NCBI GenBank assembly: GCA_905213895.1
Contig: CAJMKE010000010.1
Span: 1-64,000 of the forward strand
Source: an uncultured Alistipes sp.
GTDB taxonomy: Bacteria > Bacteroidota > Bacteroidia > Bacteroidales > Rikenellaceae
Direction: 5' to 3'
DNA length: 64,000 nucleotides
The notes below the pieces were generated by a model. That model saw nothing but the letters and a program-made list of their open reading frames with translations. It did no database searches and had not been told where the DNA came from. The translations under genes were made by a program, and so were the position numbers. How positions within the stretch are numbered: the stretch's first letter is position 1; every line of letters starts with the position of its first letter. Below, piece after piece: positions 25,651 through 34,791 of this stretch.

Positions 25651-26646
25651 CTAAAAGTACTCCTCCCGATAGCGGTAGCCGTTGCGTAGGGTTTCGAAAC
25701 TGTCGGCATTGCGGCGCAGCGATTCGGTGTCGGCAGCGATGTCGTAGCGGCTCCGTATCGTGCCGCACAACTCGTGCCATGCAATCGGACGCGGTACGGT
25801 GCGCTCCACGCCCTCCGGATACCAGTCCTCCAACGGCAGTCCGAAGTGTCTGGCGACCGCCCCGACCGCCATTGCAGTGGCATTCGCCTTGCCCTGCAAC
25901 GAATAGCCCGCGATATGCGGAGTGGCTATAACCGCCTTTTCGAGCAGCCGGCGGTCTATGTCGGGTTCATGCTCCCAGACGTCTATCGCGCAGTCGAATC
26001 CGCTGTCGAGCAGAGCCTCGGTGTCGACGACCTCGCCGCGGGAGGCGTTGATTACCACCGACCCTTCGTGCATCCGCGCGAGTGTCCGCGCATTTATCAG
26101 ATGACGTGTCGAGGCGTCGAGCGGAACATGCAGCGTGAGTATGTCGGCTCGGTGCAGAACCTCGTCGAGCGGCAGAAATCCGAGATGTTCGCGCTCCTCT
26201 CTCGGCGGGTCGCAGCAGATGACGCGGAATCCCCACGATTCGGCGTATTCCTTTACGAGCCGCCCCACGTTGCCTACGCCGACGATGCCTAAGGTGCGTT
26301 CGTGCGGGGCGAATCCGCTCCGTTCGGAGAGCGCGGCGAGCGTCGCCGCAACCCATTGCAGCACGCCGCGCGCGTTGCATCCTGCGGCGGTCGCCGTGCC
26401 TATGCCGTGTGAACGGCAGTAGTCGAGGTCGATATGGTCGAATCCGATTGTCGCCGTCGCAATGAACCTTACCGCCGAGCCGTCAAGCAGCGCGGCGTCG
26501 CACCGCGTGCGGGTGCGGATGATAAGCGCGTCGGCGTCGCGGACGTCGTCGGACGATATTTTCGAACCTTCGATGCGCACGACCTCGGCGAACGGGTCGA
26601 ACACGCTTTCGAGAAACGGAATGGCTTTGTCTGCTACTATTTTCAT
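25651..26646 (-). CDS. pdxB: 4-phosphoerythronate dehydrogenase
   Basis: The 331-residue protein has the D-isomer hydroxyacid dehydrogenase fold. It shows ATIGFDHIDLDYC, then GCNARGVLQWV as in PdxB, the NAD-binding GIVGVGNVGRLVKEY, LTLHVPL, NASRGEVVDT, and a short C-terminal dimerisation domain after TPHIAGYSLQGK. It makes 2-oxo-3-hydroxy-4-phosphobutanoate for pyridoxal phosphate synthesis. TATATTTG at 26697-26690 upstream could be its -7 box. Confidence 0.92.
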   Translation of the reverse strand: MKIVADKAIPFLESVFDPFAEVVRIEGSKISSDDVRDADALIIRTRTRCDAALLDGSAVRFIATATIGFDHIDLDYCRSHGIGTATAAGCNARGVLQWVAATLAALSERSGFAPHERTLGIVGVGNVGRLVKEYAESWGFRVICCDPPREEREHLGFLPLDEVLHRADILTLHVPLDASTRHLINARTLARMHEGSVVINASRGEVVDTEALLDSGFDCAIDVWEHEPDIDRRLLEKAVIATPHIAGYSLQGKANATAMAVGAVARHFGLPLEDWYPEGVERTVPRPIAWHELCGTIRSRYDIAADTESLRRNADSFETLRNGYRYREEYF

Positions 26647-26740
26647 ATCGGGTGGTGCCGCATTTGCGTAAAACGGCTTAAAAATCGCACAAATATAACT
26701 ATCGGTTGCCTACGGTGCGAGCGAATTGCGATTATTTTTC

Positions 26741-26748
26741 TACATTTG
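26741..26748 (+). promoter_or_regulatory. -7 element for the first FKBP gene
   Basis: TACATTTG, 36 nt before the ATG at 26785, matches TAnnTTTG. No -33 TTG at the usual distance. Confidence 0.35.
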
Positions 26749-26784
26749 CACTGAAATAGCGGCGGGCGATGCCCGAAAAGCGGA

Positions 26785-27477
26785 ATGAAAATGAAAAGGA
26801 TATCAGTTTATATAGCCGTAACGCTGGTTTTCGGCTCGATGTTCGCAGGCTGCGGCAAGGGCGGCGGCAAGATGGCGGGCGAAGCCGATTCGCTGTCGTA
26901 TGTGGTCGGACTCAACGTGGGACACAACCTGCTGGCGATGGACTCGACGCTCAATGTCGATGCCGTGTGCCGCGCGATTCGCGACGTGTTCGACGGTACG
27001 CCGCGGATGACGCTCGACGAGGCGCGCGACTACTTTTTGGCGCAGAAGACATATTTCGTCCACGAGAAGGCGCAGGCTTATCAGGAGCGGTTCCTGACGG
27101 ATTTGAGCAAGAGCGACCGTTCGTATGTCCGTGCGCGCAACGGCGTTACCTACAAGATAACGACGCTCGGCGACCAGAGCATCCAGACCATGTCGGCTCG
27201 CGATACGGTGCGTATCGCCTATACGATTCGCGACGACGCGGGACGGACGATTCGCGAACGCGACACGTTGAGGGCGGCATACCGCGACCTCATAAGCGGT
27301 TTGCAGGAGGTCGTGAAGGTTGCGGGCGACGGCGGAAAGTTCGATGCGTGGCTGCCGTCGAAAACGGCATACGACACCGCCGGCAACGAGGAGTTGGGCA
27401 TCGCGCCGAACCAACTGCTCAACTACGATGTCGAGATTCTCGAAATCTACTATTACAACCTCAACAACCGCCGGTAA
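26785..27477 (+). CDS. FKBP-like lipoprotein with degenerate isomerase domain
   Basis: The 230-residue lipoprotein (lipobox MFAGC, Cys23) begins with an FKBP N-terminal dimerisation-type segment (DSLSYVVGLNVGHNL). It ends in a diverged FKBP domain (VRIAYTIRDDAGRTI, LISGLQEVVKV, YDVEILEI). Key active-site aromatic residues of FKBPs, such as the FDSS and the AYG loop, are not recognisable, so it may be a chaperone without isomerase activity. It precedes a better conserved FKBP gene by 144 nt. An alternative start is the Met two codons later. Confidence 0.75.
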   Translation: MKMKRISVYIAVTLVFGSMFAGCGKGGGKMAGEADSLSYVVGLNVGHNLLAMDSTLNVDAVCRAIRDVFDGTPRMTLDEARDYFLAQKTYFVHEKAQAYQERFLTDLSKSDRSYVRARNGVTYKITTLGDQSIQTMSARDTVRIAYTIRDDAGRTIRERDTLRAAYRDLISGLQEVVKVAGDGGKFDAWLPSKTAYDTAGNEELGIAPNQLLNYDVEILEIYYYNLNNRR

Positions 27478-27621
27478 CGTCATGTCGCAAAGGTGGTAAC
27501 GGCTTGCAAAGTGCGGAATCGACTATATTTTGCGAAAAATGTCGGGCGACCGATATTTTTGATTAACTTTGCGGAAAATATGCGATAACGATAAAATCAA
27601 CACAATAAAAATTTGAAAACG

Positions 27622-28758
27622 ATGAAAAAAATCTTTTTTGCCGCACTGACGCTCGCATGCGCCGCAGCGGTAACCTCCTGCTCGAACAAGGGGGCAACGA
27701 CCATCACTAAGGGCAACGAGTCGAAGATGGACTCGCTGTCGTACTGCCTCGGCGCGAATATCGGTTTCGGCGTAAGCGGCGAAATGTCGGATATTCCGTT
27801 CAACATCGACCTCGTGAAGAAGGGTATCGAGGAGGGCGCGCTCGCCAAGGCGGAACAGACCCAGGAGGCTGCGGTGGATATTCTCCGCGAATATTTCATG
27901 AACAAGCGCAACGAGCGCAAACTGCAACTCGACGAGCAGAAAAAGGCTGCCGAAGCCGACTCTACCGTCGTAGTGGACAACTCGATTATGTTCGAGAGCC
28001 CTGCCGAGTGCGACGAGGTTTCGTATGCGTTCGGTAACGACATCGGCAACAACGTCCGCGCAAGCAAACTCCCGCTTCAAACCTACTGGCTCAACAAGGG
28101 CTTCGCAGATGCGTTCGAGGGTTACAGCGAGATTTCAGAGGGCGACGTACAGTCGTTCCTGCAAAACTACTTCATGGTAGTTCGCCCAGCACAGGTTGCG
28201 AAGGCATCCGAGGAGTGGCTCGCGAAGATGGAGAAGAAATCGGGAGTCAAGAAGACCGAGAGCGGATTGCTCTACAAGGTCGTCAAGTCGGGCGACATGG
28301 CTGCTGCCGCTACCGACGACCGCGACGTCGTAGTTGTCAAGTACGAGGGCAAAACCAAGGACGGCGAGGTATTCGACTCCTCCTACGAGCGTGTCGAGGA
28401 GATTGAGAAGCAGATTGCCGAGGTTAAGAAGAACAAGGATTTGACCGACGAGCAGAAGGCTGAGCGCACCGCTCAACTCGAAGAGGAGAAAGCCAACATG
28501 GAGACCATCGAGTTCCCGCTCAACCGCGTTATCAAGGGTTGGACCGAGGGTATGAAACTCGTGGGCAAAGGCGGTAAAATCATCCTCTACATACCGTCGG
28601 AACTGGCTTACGGACCACGCGGCGCAGGTCGTGCAATCGGTCCTAACGAGGCTCTCGAATTCACGGTAGAGTTGATAGACGTGAAGCCTTACGAGGAGCC
28701 GAAACCTGCCGAGGAGGCTGCAACCGAAGAGGCTGCGCCGGCAGAGGAGACGAAATAG
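27622..28758 (+). CDS. FKBP-type peptidyl-prolyl isomerase lipoprotein with insertion
   Basis: The 378-residue lipoprotein (lipobox VTSC, Cys20) carries two N-terminal FKBP dimerisation-like segments (DSLSYCLGANIGFG near 37, DEVSYAFGNDIGNN near 131). Its FKBP domain starts at about 210: VVVKYEGKTKDGEVFDSSY, FPLNRVIKGWTEG, IPSELAYGPRGAG, and FTVELIDV. About 40 residues (257-296), highly charged and helical, are inserted between FDSSY and FPL. The C-terminus is Ala/Glu-rich. It should catalyse proline isomerisation of exported proteins. The ATG at 27622 is preferred over an in-frame TTG three codons upstream. Codon use is that of a well-expressed gene. Confidence 0.9.
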   Translation: MKKIFFAALTLACAAAVTSCSNKGATTITKGNESKMDSLSYCLGANIGFGVSGEMSDIPFNIDLVKKGIEEGALAKAEQTQEAAVDILREYFMNKRNERKLQLDEQKKAAEADSTVVVDNSIMFESPAECDEVSYAFGNDIGNNVRASKLPLQTYWLNKGFADAFEGYSEISEGDVQSFLQNYFMVVRPAQVAKASEEWLAKMEKKSGVKKTESGLLYKVVKSGDMAAAATDDRDVVVVKYEGKTKDGEVFDSSYERVEEIEKQIAEVKKNKDLTDEQKAERTAQLEEEKANMETIEFPLNRVIKGWTEGMKLVGKGGKIILYIPSELAYGPRGAGRAIGPNEALEFTVELIDVKPYEEPKPAEEAATEEAAPAEETK

Positions 28759-28779
28759 TTTCGACCGACGATTTATGGA

Positions 28780-28817
28780 CGATGCCGCCTTTCCGAAAAG
28801 GCGGCATCGTTTCGTTT
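28780..28817 (+). terminator. Terminator after the FKBP gene
   Basis: CGATGCCGCCTTT pairs over a short CCGA loop with the complementary arm at 28797-28809, and TTTCGTTTT follows. Confidence 0.85.
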
Positions 28818-28843
28818 TGGCAGGGGCTATATGCTGTTAAAAA

Positions 28844-28875
28844 TTGCGCGGCAGACCGAAATGTCTGCCGCACAA
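28844..28875 (-). terminator. Terminator of pgi
   Basis: A hairpin with arms near TTGCGCGGCAGAC and GTCTGCCGCACAA (one mismatch) is followed on the minus strand by a short T-run. Confidence 0.65.
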
Positions 28876-28882
28876 TCTCTAA

Positions 28883-28924
28883 AAGTCCTTAAAGCCTTTA
28901 AGGTCGTTAAGGACTTTAAGGTCT
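28883..28924. repeat. YTTAARGWC array downstream of pgi
   Basis: About five units (CTTAAAGCC, TTTAAGGTC, GTTAAGGAC, TTTAAGGTC) lie between the pgi stop codon and its terminator. Confidence 0.85.
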
Positions 28925-28947
28925 CTAATGCCGTCGGGTGAGGCTTG

Positions 28948-30279
28948 TTACAGTCTCTCCTTAATCGCTTTGGTCTGCTCCTCGTAGCCCGGTTTTTCGA
29001 GCAGGGCGAACATGTTCTTCTTGTACGCCTCGACACCCGGCTGGTTGAACGGATTGACGCCTAACAGATAGCCACTGATTCCGCAAGCCTTCTCAAAGAA
29101 GTAAATCAGCGCGCCGAGCGAATGTGCGTCGATTGCCGGAATTTCGACACGGAGATTAGGCACTCCGCCGTCCACGTGAGCCAACTGCACTCCGAGTTCC
29201 GCCATTTTGTTGATTTCGTTCAGGCGTTTTCCCGCGAGATAGTTCAAGCCGTCGAGATTGTCCTTGTCCGCCTCGACACGCACCTCGTGAGCCGGTTTCG
29301 CAACCGAAATTATCGTTTCGAACATCGTGCGCTCGCCGTCCTGAATGTACTGTCCCATCGAGTGAAGGTCGGCTGTCAACGTTACGCTCGCAGGGAAGAT
29401 TCCCTTGCCGTCCTTGCCCTCGCTCTCGCCGTAGAGTTGCTTCCACCACTCGTTGATGTTCATCAGTTTCGGTTCGTATGAGCCGAGAATCTCTATCTTC
29501 TTGCCCGCGCGGTAGAGAGCGTTGCGCACTGCGGCGTACTGTGCCGAGATGTTCTCCTCGTATGCAGTTCCTGCGGCAGTAGCCTTCTCGACCTCCGCCG
29601 CTCCTGCGACGAGTGCGGCGATGTCAACTCCGCCCACCGCCAGCGGCAGCAGCCCTACCGGAGTGAGTACCGAGAAACGTCCGCCGACATTGTCCGGAAT
29701 CACGAACGTCGCGTAGCCTTCGTCGGTAGCAAGCGTTTTGAGCGCGCCGCGAGCCTTGTCGGTAATCGCGACGATACGCTCCTTGGCGTCGGCTTTGCCG
29801 TAGCGGCGTTCTATCTCCTCCTTCACGATGCGGAATGCAATCGCCGGTTCGGTCGTCGTACCCGATTTGGAGATGACGATGGTCGCTATCGAATAGTCTT
29901 TGAGCGCGGCGAGCATCTCGGCGAGATAATCCTCCGAAATGTTCTGACCGGCGAAGAGTACGATAGGGTTCTTGTGCGTCTTGTGGAACAACTCGAACGA
30001 GTCGCTCATGGCGTCTATCACCGCTTTCGCACCGAGATAGGAGCCGCCGATGCCGATGCAGATTACGACATCCGCCTTCGCACGGAGTTTCGCCGCCTGC
30101 GCCTCGATAGCAGCAATCTGCTGCGCGTCGATGGACGACGGAAGCGTTATCCAGCCGAGGAAGTCGTTGCCCGCGCCCTTGCCGGCGTGGAGCAGTTCGT
30201 TCGCTTCGATTGCCTGTTTCTTCAAATCCTGAGGGATTTCGATGCCGCACTTTGCGACATCAAGTTTAATCGATTCCAT
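28948..30279 (-). CDS. pgi: Glucose-6-phosphate isomerase
   Basis: The 443-residue protein is of the short bacterial PGI type. It contains GIGGSYLGAKAVIDAM (sugar phosphate site), VISKSGTTTEPAIAFR (SIS domain signature), VGGRFSVLTPVGLLPLA and QLYGESEGKDGKGIFP with the active-site Glu. It interconverts glucose-6-phosphate and fructose-6-phosphate in the cytoplasm. It is divergent from mreB. Confidence 0.96.
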   Translation of the reverse strand: MESIKLDVAKCGIEIPQDLKKQAIEANELLHAGKGAGNDFLGWITLPSSIDAQQIAAIEAQAAKLRAKADVVICIGIGGSYLGAKAVIDAMSDSFELFHKTHKNPIVLFAGQNISEDYLAEMLAALKDYSIATIVISKSGTTTEPAIAFRIVKEEIERRYGKADAKERIVAITDKARGALKTLATDEGYATFVIPDNVGGRFSVLTPVGLLPLAVGGVDIAALVAGAAEVEKATAAGTAYEENISAQYAAVRNALYRAGKKIEILGSYEPKLMNINEWWKQLYGESEGKDGKGIFPASVTLTADLHSMGQYIQDGERTMFETIISVAKPAHEVRVEADKDNLDGLNYLAGKRLNEINKMAELGVQLAHVDGGVPNLRVEIPAIDAHSLGALIYFFEKACGISGYLLGVNPFNQPGVEAYKKNMFALLEKPGYEEQTKAIKERL

Positions 30280-30354
30280 AATCAGAAAAATAGTTGTTTT
30301 ATGTTTGCCTGTCTCAAATTATTTGCCGTCGGACATATTGTCCGCCGGAATGCT

Positions 30355-30386
30355 CAAAGATAATAAAATTTTTTCAGGAAATTCAA
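30355..30386 (-). promoter_or_regulatory. Candidate pgi promoter
   Basis: On the minus strand TTG (30386-30384), a 21-nt spacer and TATCTTTG (30362-30355). The leader to the pgi start would be about 70 nt. Confidence 0.5.
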
Positions 30387-30407
30387 GAAAGATATTTATC
30401 TTTTTCG

Positions 30408-30415
30408 TACCTTTG
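30408..30415 (+). promoter_or_regulatory. -7 element for the mre operon
   Basis: TACCTTTG fits the TAnnTTTG box. A start near 30421 would give a leader of about 75 nt before mreB. The -33 region is unclear. Confidence 0.4.
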
Positions 30416-30497
30416 TAGAAACTGCGGAAAACGTTTGTTGCGGCAAGTCTGCCGCAGTCTTAAAAGGTTGAAATATAGAGAAAAAAGCATATAAGTT

Positions 30498-31520
30498 ATG
30501 GGATTGTTTTCACTGACTCAGGAGTTGGCTATCGACCTCGGTACGGCGAATACGCTTATCGTGCATAACGACAAGGTCGTCGCCGACGAACCGTCGATAG
30601 TGGCTGTGGATGTGTTGTCGGGCAAGTGCATCGCCGTCGGCAAGGAGGCGAAGATGATGGAGGATAGGACTAATCCTAACATCCGTACCATCCGCCCTCT
30701 CAAAAGCGGCGTCATCGCCGATTTCAGCGCGACGGAGTTGATGCTGCGCGGCATGATAAGCAAGATAAAGACCTCGGGTTCGCTCTTTTCGCCGTCGTTG
30801 AAGATGGTGATATGCATCCCGTCGGGTTCGACCAACGTCGAGATACGTGCGGTGCGCGACTCCGCCGAACATGCGGGCGCACGCGAGGTAACGATGATAT
30901 TCGAGCCTATGGCAGCCGCTCTCGGTGCGGGTCTCGACGTCGAGGCTCCGGAGGGCAACATGATTATCGACATCGGCGGCGGTACGTCCGAAATCGCCTG
31001 CATCTCGCTGGGCGGTATCGTATGTTCGGAGTCAATCGACGTTGCGGGCGACGTCTTCACCGACGATATACAGAACTACGTGCGCCAGCAGCACAACATC
31101 CGCATCGGTGTCCGCACCGCGGAGGCAATCAAGTGCAGCATCGGCGCGGCGGTATCGGAGTTGGACGAGGAGTTGGAGGATTTCGTTATCACGGGTCCGA
31201 GCATCCTCACCGCCCTGCCGCAGACCGTGTCGCTCAACTACAACGAGATTTCGTACGCGCTCGAAAAGTCGCTCGTCAAACTCGATGCGGCTCTGATGAA
31301 GGTACTCGAAAGCATGCCGCCGGAGTTGTACTCCGACGTCTACCGCAACGGCGTCTACCTTGCGGGCGGCGGTGCGCTCATCAAGGGTCTCGACAAGCGT
31401 CTGTCGGAGAAGACGGGTATCCCGTTCCATATCGCCGAAGACCCTCTGCGCGCGATTGTCCGCGGAACGAACATGGCGTTGAAGAACATCAACCGCTTCT
31501 CGTTCCTGATGAGAGGGTAG
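30498..31520 (+). CDS. mreB: Rod shape-determining actin homologue MreB
   Basis: The 340-residue protein has the actin-fold motifs: LAIDLGTANTLI (phosphate 1), IFEPMAAALGAGL, MIIDIGGGTSEIA (phosphate 2) and VYLAGGGALIKGLDKRL (adenosine). It forms membrane-bound filaments that place the elongasome. It is the first gene of a five-gene operon. Confidence 0.97.
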   Translation: MGLFSLTQELAIDLGTANTLIVHNDKVVADEPSIVAVDVLSGKCIAVGKEAKMMEDRTNPNIRTIRPLKSGVIADFSATELMLRGMISKIKTSGSLFSPSLKMVICIPSGSTNVEIRAVRDSAEHAGAREVTMIFEPMAAALGAGLDVEAPEGNMIIDIGGGTSEIACISLGGIVCSESIDVAGDVFTDDIQNYVRQQHNIRIGVRTAEAIKCSIGAAVSELDEELEDFVITGPSILTALPQTVSLNYNEISYALEKSLVKLDAALMKVLESMPPELYSDVYRNGVYLAGGGALIKGLDKRLSEKTGIPFHIAEDPLRAIVRGTNMALKNINRFSFLMRG

Positions 31521-31598
31521 CGCGACCCGTCCCGCAGCATCCGTCTTGGCGGCGTGTCGCGGGACATGCCGCATGACGACGAAATTCCGCGCAATGCA

Positions 31599-32444
31599 AT
31601 GTACAGGCTTTTGTATTTCATAAGAAAGACCTATGTGGCGATAATCTTCATCGTGTTGGAGATTGTCGCCATACGCGCTTATGCCTACTCTACGCCCTAT
31701 ACGCAGTCGCGGCTGCTCGCGCTATCGAACAGCATCGTCGGAAGCGTCTACGGCATGTTCGGCGAGGTCGGACACTACTTCTCGCTGCGCAGGGAGAACA
31801 TCCGCCTTACCGAGCGTATTGCCGAACTCGAAAACCGTCTCGACGCCTGCCGCGAATACATGCCGCAGGAGCAGGACACGATAGCGACGGCGATGCACGC
31901 CTACGAATATGTCGCCGCCCGCGTGGTCTCCAATTCGATTAACCGCCCGCAGAACTTCATTACGCTCGACAAGGGCTTCAACGACGGCGTAGCAATCGAC
32001 ATGGCGGTGATTTCGCCCGAGGGATTCGCCGTGGGATACGTGGTGAACTGCTCGGAGAACTACTCCGTCGCGATGACGCTGCTCAATACGGCGTTCCGCA
32101 CGAGCGGCAAACTCGCTTCGGACGGCAATCCGGGGTCGGTGCATTGGAGCGGAGGCGACCCGACGATAGTCGATTTCGACGAGGTGTCGAAATATGCGAC
32201 CATAGAGCGCGGCGAGGTGGTTACGACGACCGGTTTTTCGCACTATTTCCCGCCCGACCTGACTATCGGCACGGTTGAGAGTTTCGAGTTGAGCAAGGCG
32301 CAGACGACGTTCAACGTGCGTGTGCGGCTGGCTGCCGACATGGCTCGGCTCGGCAACGTGCTGCTCGTGAACAATACGTCGGCGGGCGAAATCAACGCAT
32401 TGGAGCGCGCGCCGATAAAATCTACCGGCGGCGACTGGAACTGA
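31599..32444 (+). CDS. mreC: Rod shape-determining protein MreC
   Basis: The 281-residue form starts with a short cytoplasmic stretch and a single transmembrane helix (VAIIFIVLEIVAI). A coiled coil follows (RRENIRLTERIAELENRL), then the two beta-barrels of MreC (FITLDKGFNDGVAIDMAVIS, SVHWSGGDP, GEVVTTTGFSHYFPPDL). It links MreB to the periplasmic synthases. The frame opens further upstream (31554), but MYRLLYFIRK at 31599 best matches the family N-terminus; the true start is not certain. Confidence 0.88.
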   Translation: MYRLLYFIRKTYVAIIFIVLEIVAIRAYAYSTPYTQSRLLALSNSIVGSVYGMFGEVGHYFSLRRENIRLTERIAELENRLDACREYMPQEQDTIATAMHAYEYVAARVVSNSINRPQNFITLDKGFNDGVAIDMAVISPEGFAVGYVVNCSENYSVAMTLLNTAFRTSGKLASDGNPGSVHWSGGDPTIVDFDEVSKYATIERGEVVTTTGFSHYFPPDLTIGTVESFELSKAQTTFNVRVRLAADMARLGNVLLVNNTSAGEINALERAPIKSTGGDWN

Positions 32445-32455
32445 TTGGATAAGAG

Positions 32456-32977
32456 ATGAACAACAGAGGAGCCTACATATTGTTTTTCGCGGTCGTGGCG
32501 ATGTTGCAGATTTTCCTGCTCAACAACCTCACGGTCAGCGTCCGTTTCGCGCCTATGGTCTATGTCGTCTGCCTCGTCATGCTGCCGCTCGAAATCTCGC
32601 AGATGCGCATACTGCTCGTCGGACTGCTTTTGGGCGTGCTTATGGACGTTACGATGGGCGTGAACGGGCTGAATGTCGTGGCTACGCTGCCGGTGGCGTT
32701 CTTCCGCCGCCCGATACTCCATTTCGTGGCGGGCTTTTCCGACCTCGCCAAGGCGGACGGCGTCCCTTCGCCGGAGCGGCTGGGCGGTTACCGCTTCCAC
32801 CGCTATGTCGTGTCGATGGTCGTGCTGCATTCGATGCTCTTTTTCGGATTCGAGTGGCTGTCGTTCGACAATTTCGGATTCTTCCTCACGCGCCTGCTGT
32901 GCAGTACGGCGGCGTCGCTCGCTCTCGACTATCTGCTGATATTCCTTTTCATGCCTAAACTGTCGCCGAAGTCATGA
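32456..32977 (+). CDS. mreD: Rod shape-determining protein MreD
   Basis: The 173-residue protein is almost entirely hydrophobic, with about five to six transmembrane helices (for example ILFFAVVAMLQIFLL and ILLVGLLLGVLMDVTMG). This matches MreD by size and by position between mreC and mrdA. Its stop codon overlaps the mrdA start (ATGA). Confidence 0.9.
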   Translation: MNNRGAYILFFAVVAMLQIFLLNNLTVSVRFAPMVYVVCLVMLPLEISQMRILLVGLLLGVLMDVTMGVNGLNVVATLPVAFFRRPILHFVAGFSDLAKADGVPSPERLGGYRFHRYVVSMVVLHSMLFFGFEWLSFDNFGFFLTRLLCSTAASLALDYLLIFLFMPKLSPKS

Positions 32978-34791
32978 TTGTCGACAACGAACAGCGTTCC
33001 GCAAGAACCGTGGTGCTGCGGGCGGTAGTCCTCGCCATATTCGTAGTGATATCCCTGCGGCTGGGCTATATCCAACTGCTCGACGGTCGCTACGACGAAC
33101 TCGCGCGCAACAACTTCCTGCGCTACGAGGTGAAATACCCTCCGCGCGGCGAGGTGTTCGACCGCAACGGCGAGTATCTGGTGCAGAGCAAGGAGTGCTA
33201 CGACCTGATGGTCGTCTATCGCGACCTGCCGAAGACGGGATTCGACACCGCGCGTCTGTGCCGCATAACGGGAATGTCGCAGCGCAAGTTCGAAACTGCG
33301 ATGCGCAACGCCCGCGCCAGAGGTCGCGTAGGCACGCAGGTAACCAAATTCCTCACCTCCGAGGAGAAACTCCAACTCGACGAGATGAACATCGCCGGTT
33401 TCTATACCGTTCCGCGCACCGTCCGCCAGTATCCGCGCAAAATCGGCGGCAACCTGCTCGGCAGCGTCGGCGAGGTGTCGCCCGACATGCTGCGCCGCTA
33501 TCCAGAGTACAACGTCGGCGACTATATCGGCACGGAGGGTGTCGAGGCGGCTTACGAATCGGTGCTTCGCGGCGAGAAAGGACTGATACTTCGCGATATA
33601 TACGCCCGCGGCGGCTCGCGCGACTCTGTGATTAAAAATGCCGTGCGCGGCAAGTCGATAGTCTGCACCATCGACGCCCGTCTGCAACAGTTCGCCGAGG
33701 AACTTATGGCGGGCAAGGTCGGAGCGGTCGTGGCGATAGAGCCTGCGACGGGCGAAATCCTCGTCATGGCGTCGTCGCCGACGTTCGACCCCGACGAACT
33801 CGTCGGTCGCGAGCGCGGCAACAACTATATGAAGGAGTTGAACAACAAGCGTCATCCGCTGTTCAACCGTTCGGTGAAGGCGAAATACCCTCCGGGTTCC
33901 ACGTTCAAACTCGTGAACGGACTTATCGGCATGCAGGAGGGAGTGCTGACGAAACACAACGTCTATCCGTGCCACCGCGGTTACGATTTCGGACGCGTGC
34001 ATGTCGGCTGCCACCACCACTCGTCGCCGCTCGGACTGCACTATGCAATCGCCACTTCGTGCAACGCTTACTTCTGCTATGTGTTCCGCAATATTCTCGA
34101 AAACCGCCGTTACTCGTCGTTGAAGGATGCCTACGACGAGTGGCGCGAATATGTGTTGAGTTTCGGTTTCGGCGACCGGCTCGGCTCCGACTTTCTGGGC
34201 GAGGGTACGGGCTACGTCCCGACGCGCGAATTCTACGACAAACGCTACCGCCGTTCGTGGAACGCGCTTACGGTGCTTTCACTGTCGATAGGACAGGGCG
34301 AGTTGGGCTGTACGCCGTTGCAGATGGCGAACCTCGCCGCGACGGTCGCCAATCGCGGCTACTACTACATTCCGCATATCGTGCGCAGCGTCGAGGGGCA
34401 GGATTCGCTCGACACGCGCTTCTACGAGCGGCACTATACCAAGGTCGATACGAAATACTTCGACGAGATGGTCGAGGGCATGTGGCGCGGCGTCAATGTG
34501 GACGGTACGGGTCGTCTGGCATACCTGAAAGATTTGGATGTCTGCGGCAAGACCGGTACGGCGCAGAACCCGCGCGGTGCCGACCACTCGACGTTCATTT
34601 CGTTCGCTCCGCGCAACAATCCGCGAATCGCCATCGCCGTCTATGTCGAACACGGCGGCTTCGGTGCCGAGGCGGCGGTGCCTATCGCGTCGCTTATCGA
34701 GGAGATGTATCTCACGGGCGAGGTGAAGCGTCCCGAACTGGTGGAGTACGTGAAGAACAAACATATAAACTATTCGATGTATGGCAAGTAA
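32974..34791 (+). CDS. mrdA: Penicillin-binding protein 2, elongasome transpeptidase
   Basis: The 605-residue class B PBP has an N-terminal membrane helix (VVLAIFVVISLRLGYI) and a pedestal domain starting PPRGEVFDRNGEYL. The transpeptidase domain carries the three active-site motifs: STFK (near residue 309), SCN in the ATSCNAY stretch, and KTG in CGKTGTAQNP. It cross-links peptidoglycan during elongation. It overlaps mreD by 4 nt and rodA by 11 nt. Confidence 0.96.
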   Translation: MIVDNEQRSARTVVLRAVVLAIFVVISLRLGYIQLLDGRYDELARNNFLRYEVKYPPRGEVFDRNGEYLVQSKECYDLMVVYRDLPKTGFDTARLCRITGMSQRKFETAMRNARARGRVGTQVTKFLTSEEKLQLDEMNIAGFYTVPRTVRQYPRKIGGNLLGSVGEVSPDMLRRYPEYNVGDYIGTEGVEAAYESVLRGEKGLILRDIYARGGSRDSVIKNAVRGKSIVCTIDARLQQFAEELMAGKVGAVVAIEPATGEILVMASSPTFDPDELVGRERGNNYMKELNNKRHPLFNRSVKAKYPPGSTFKLVNGLIGMQEGVLTKHNVYPCHRGYDFGRVHVGCHHHSSPLGLHYAIATSCNAYFCYVFRNILENRRYSSLKDAYDEWREYVLSFGFGDRLGSDFLGEGTGYVPTREFYDKRYRRSWNALTVLSLSIGQGELGCTPLQMANLAATVANRGYYYIPHIVRSVEGQDSLDTRFYERHYTKVDTKYFDEMVEGMWRGVNVDGTGRLAYLKDLDVCGKTGTAQNPRGADHSTFISFAPRNNPRIAIAVYVEHGGFGAEAAVPIASLIEEMYLTGEVKRPELVEYVKNKHINYSMYGK

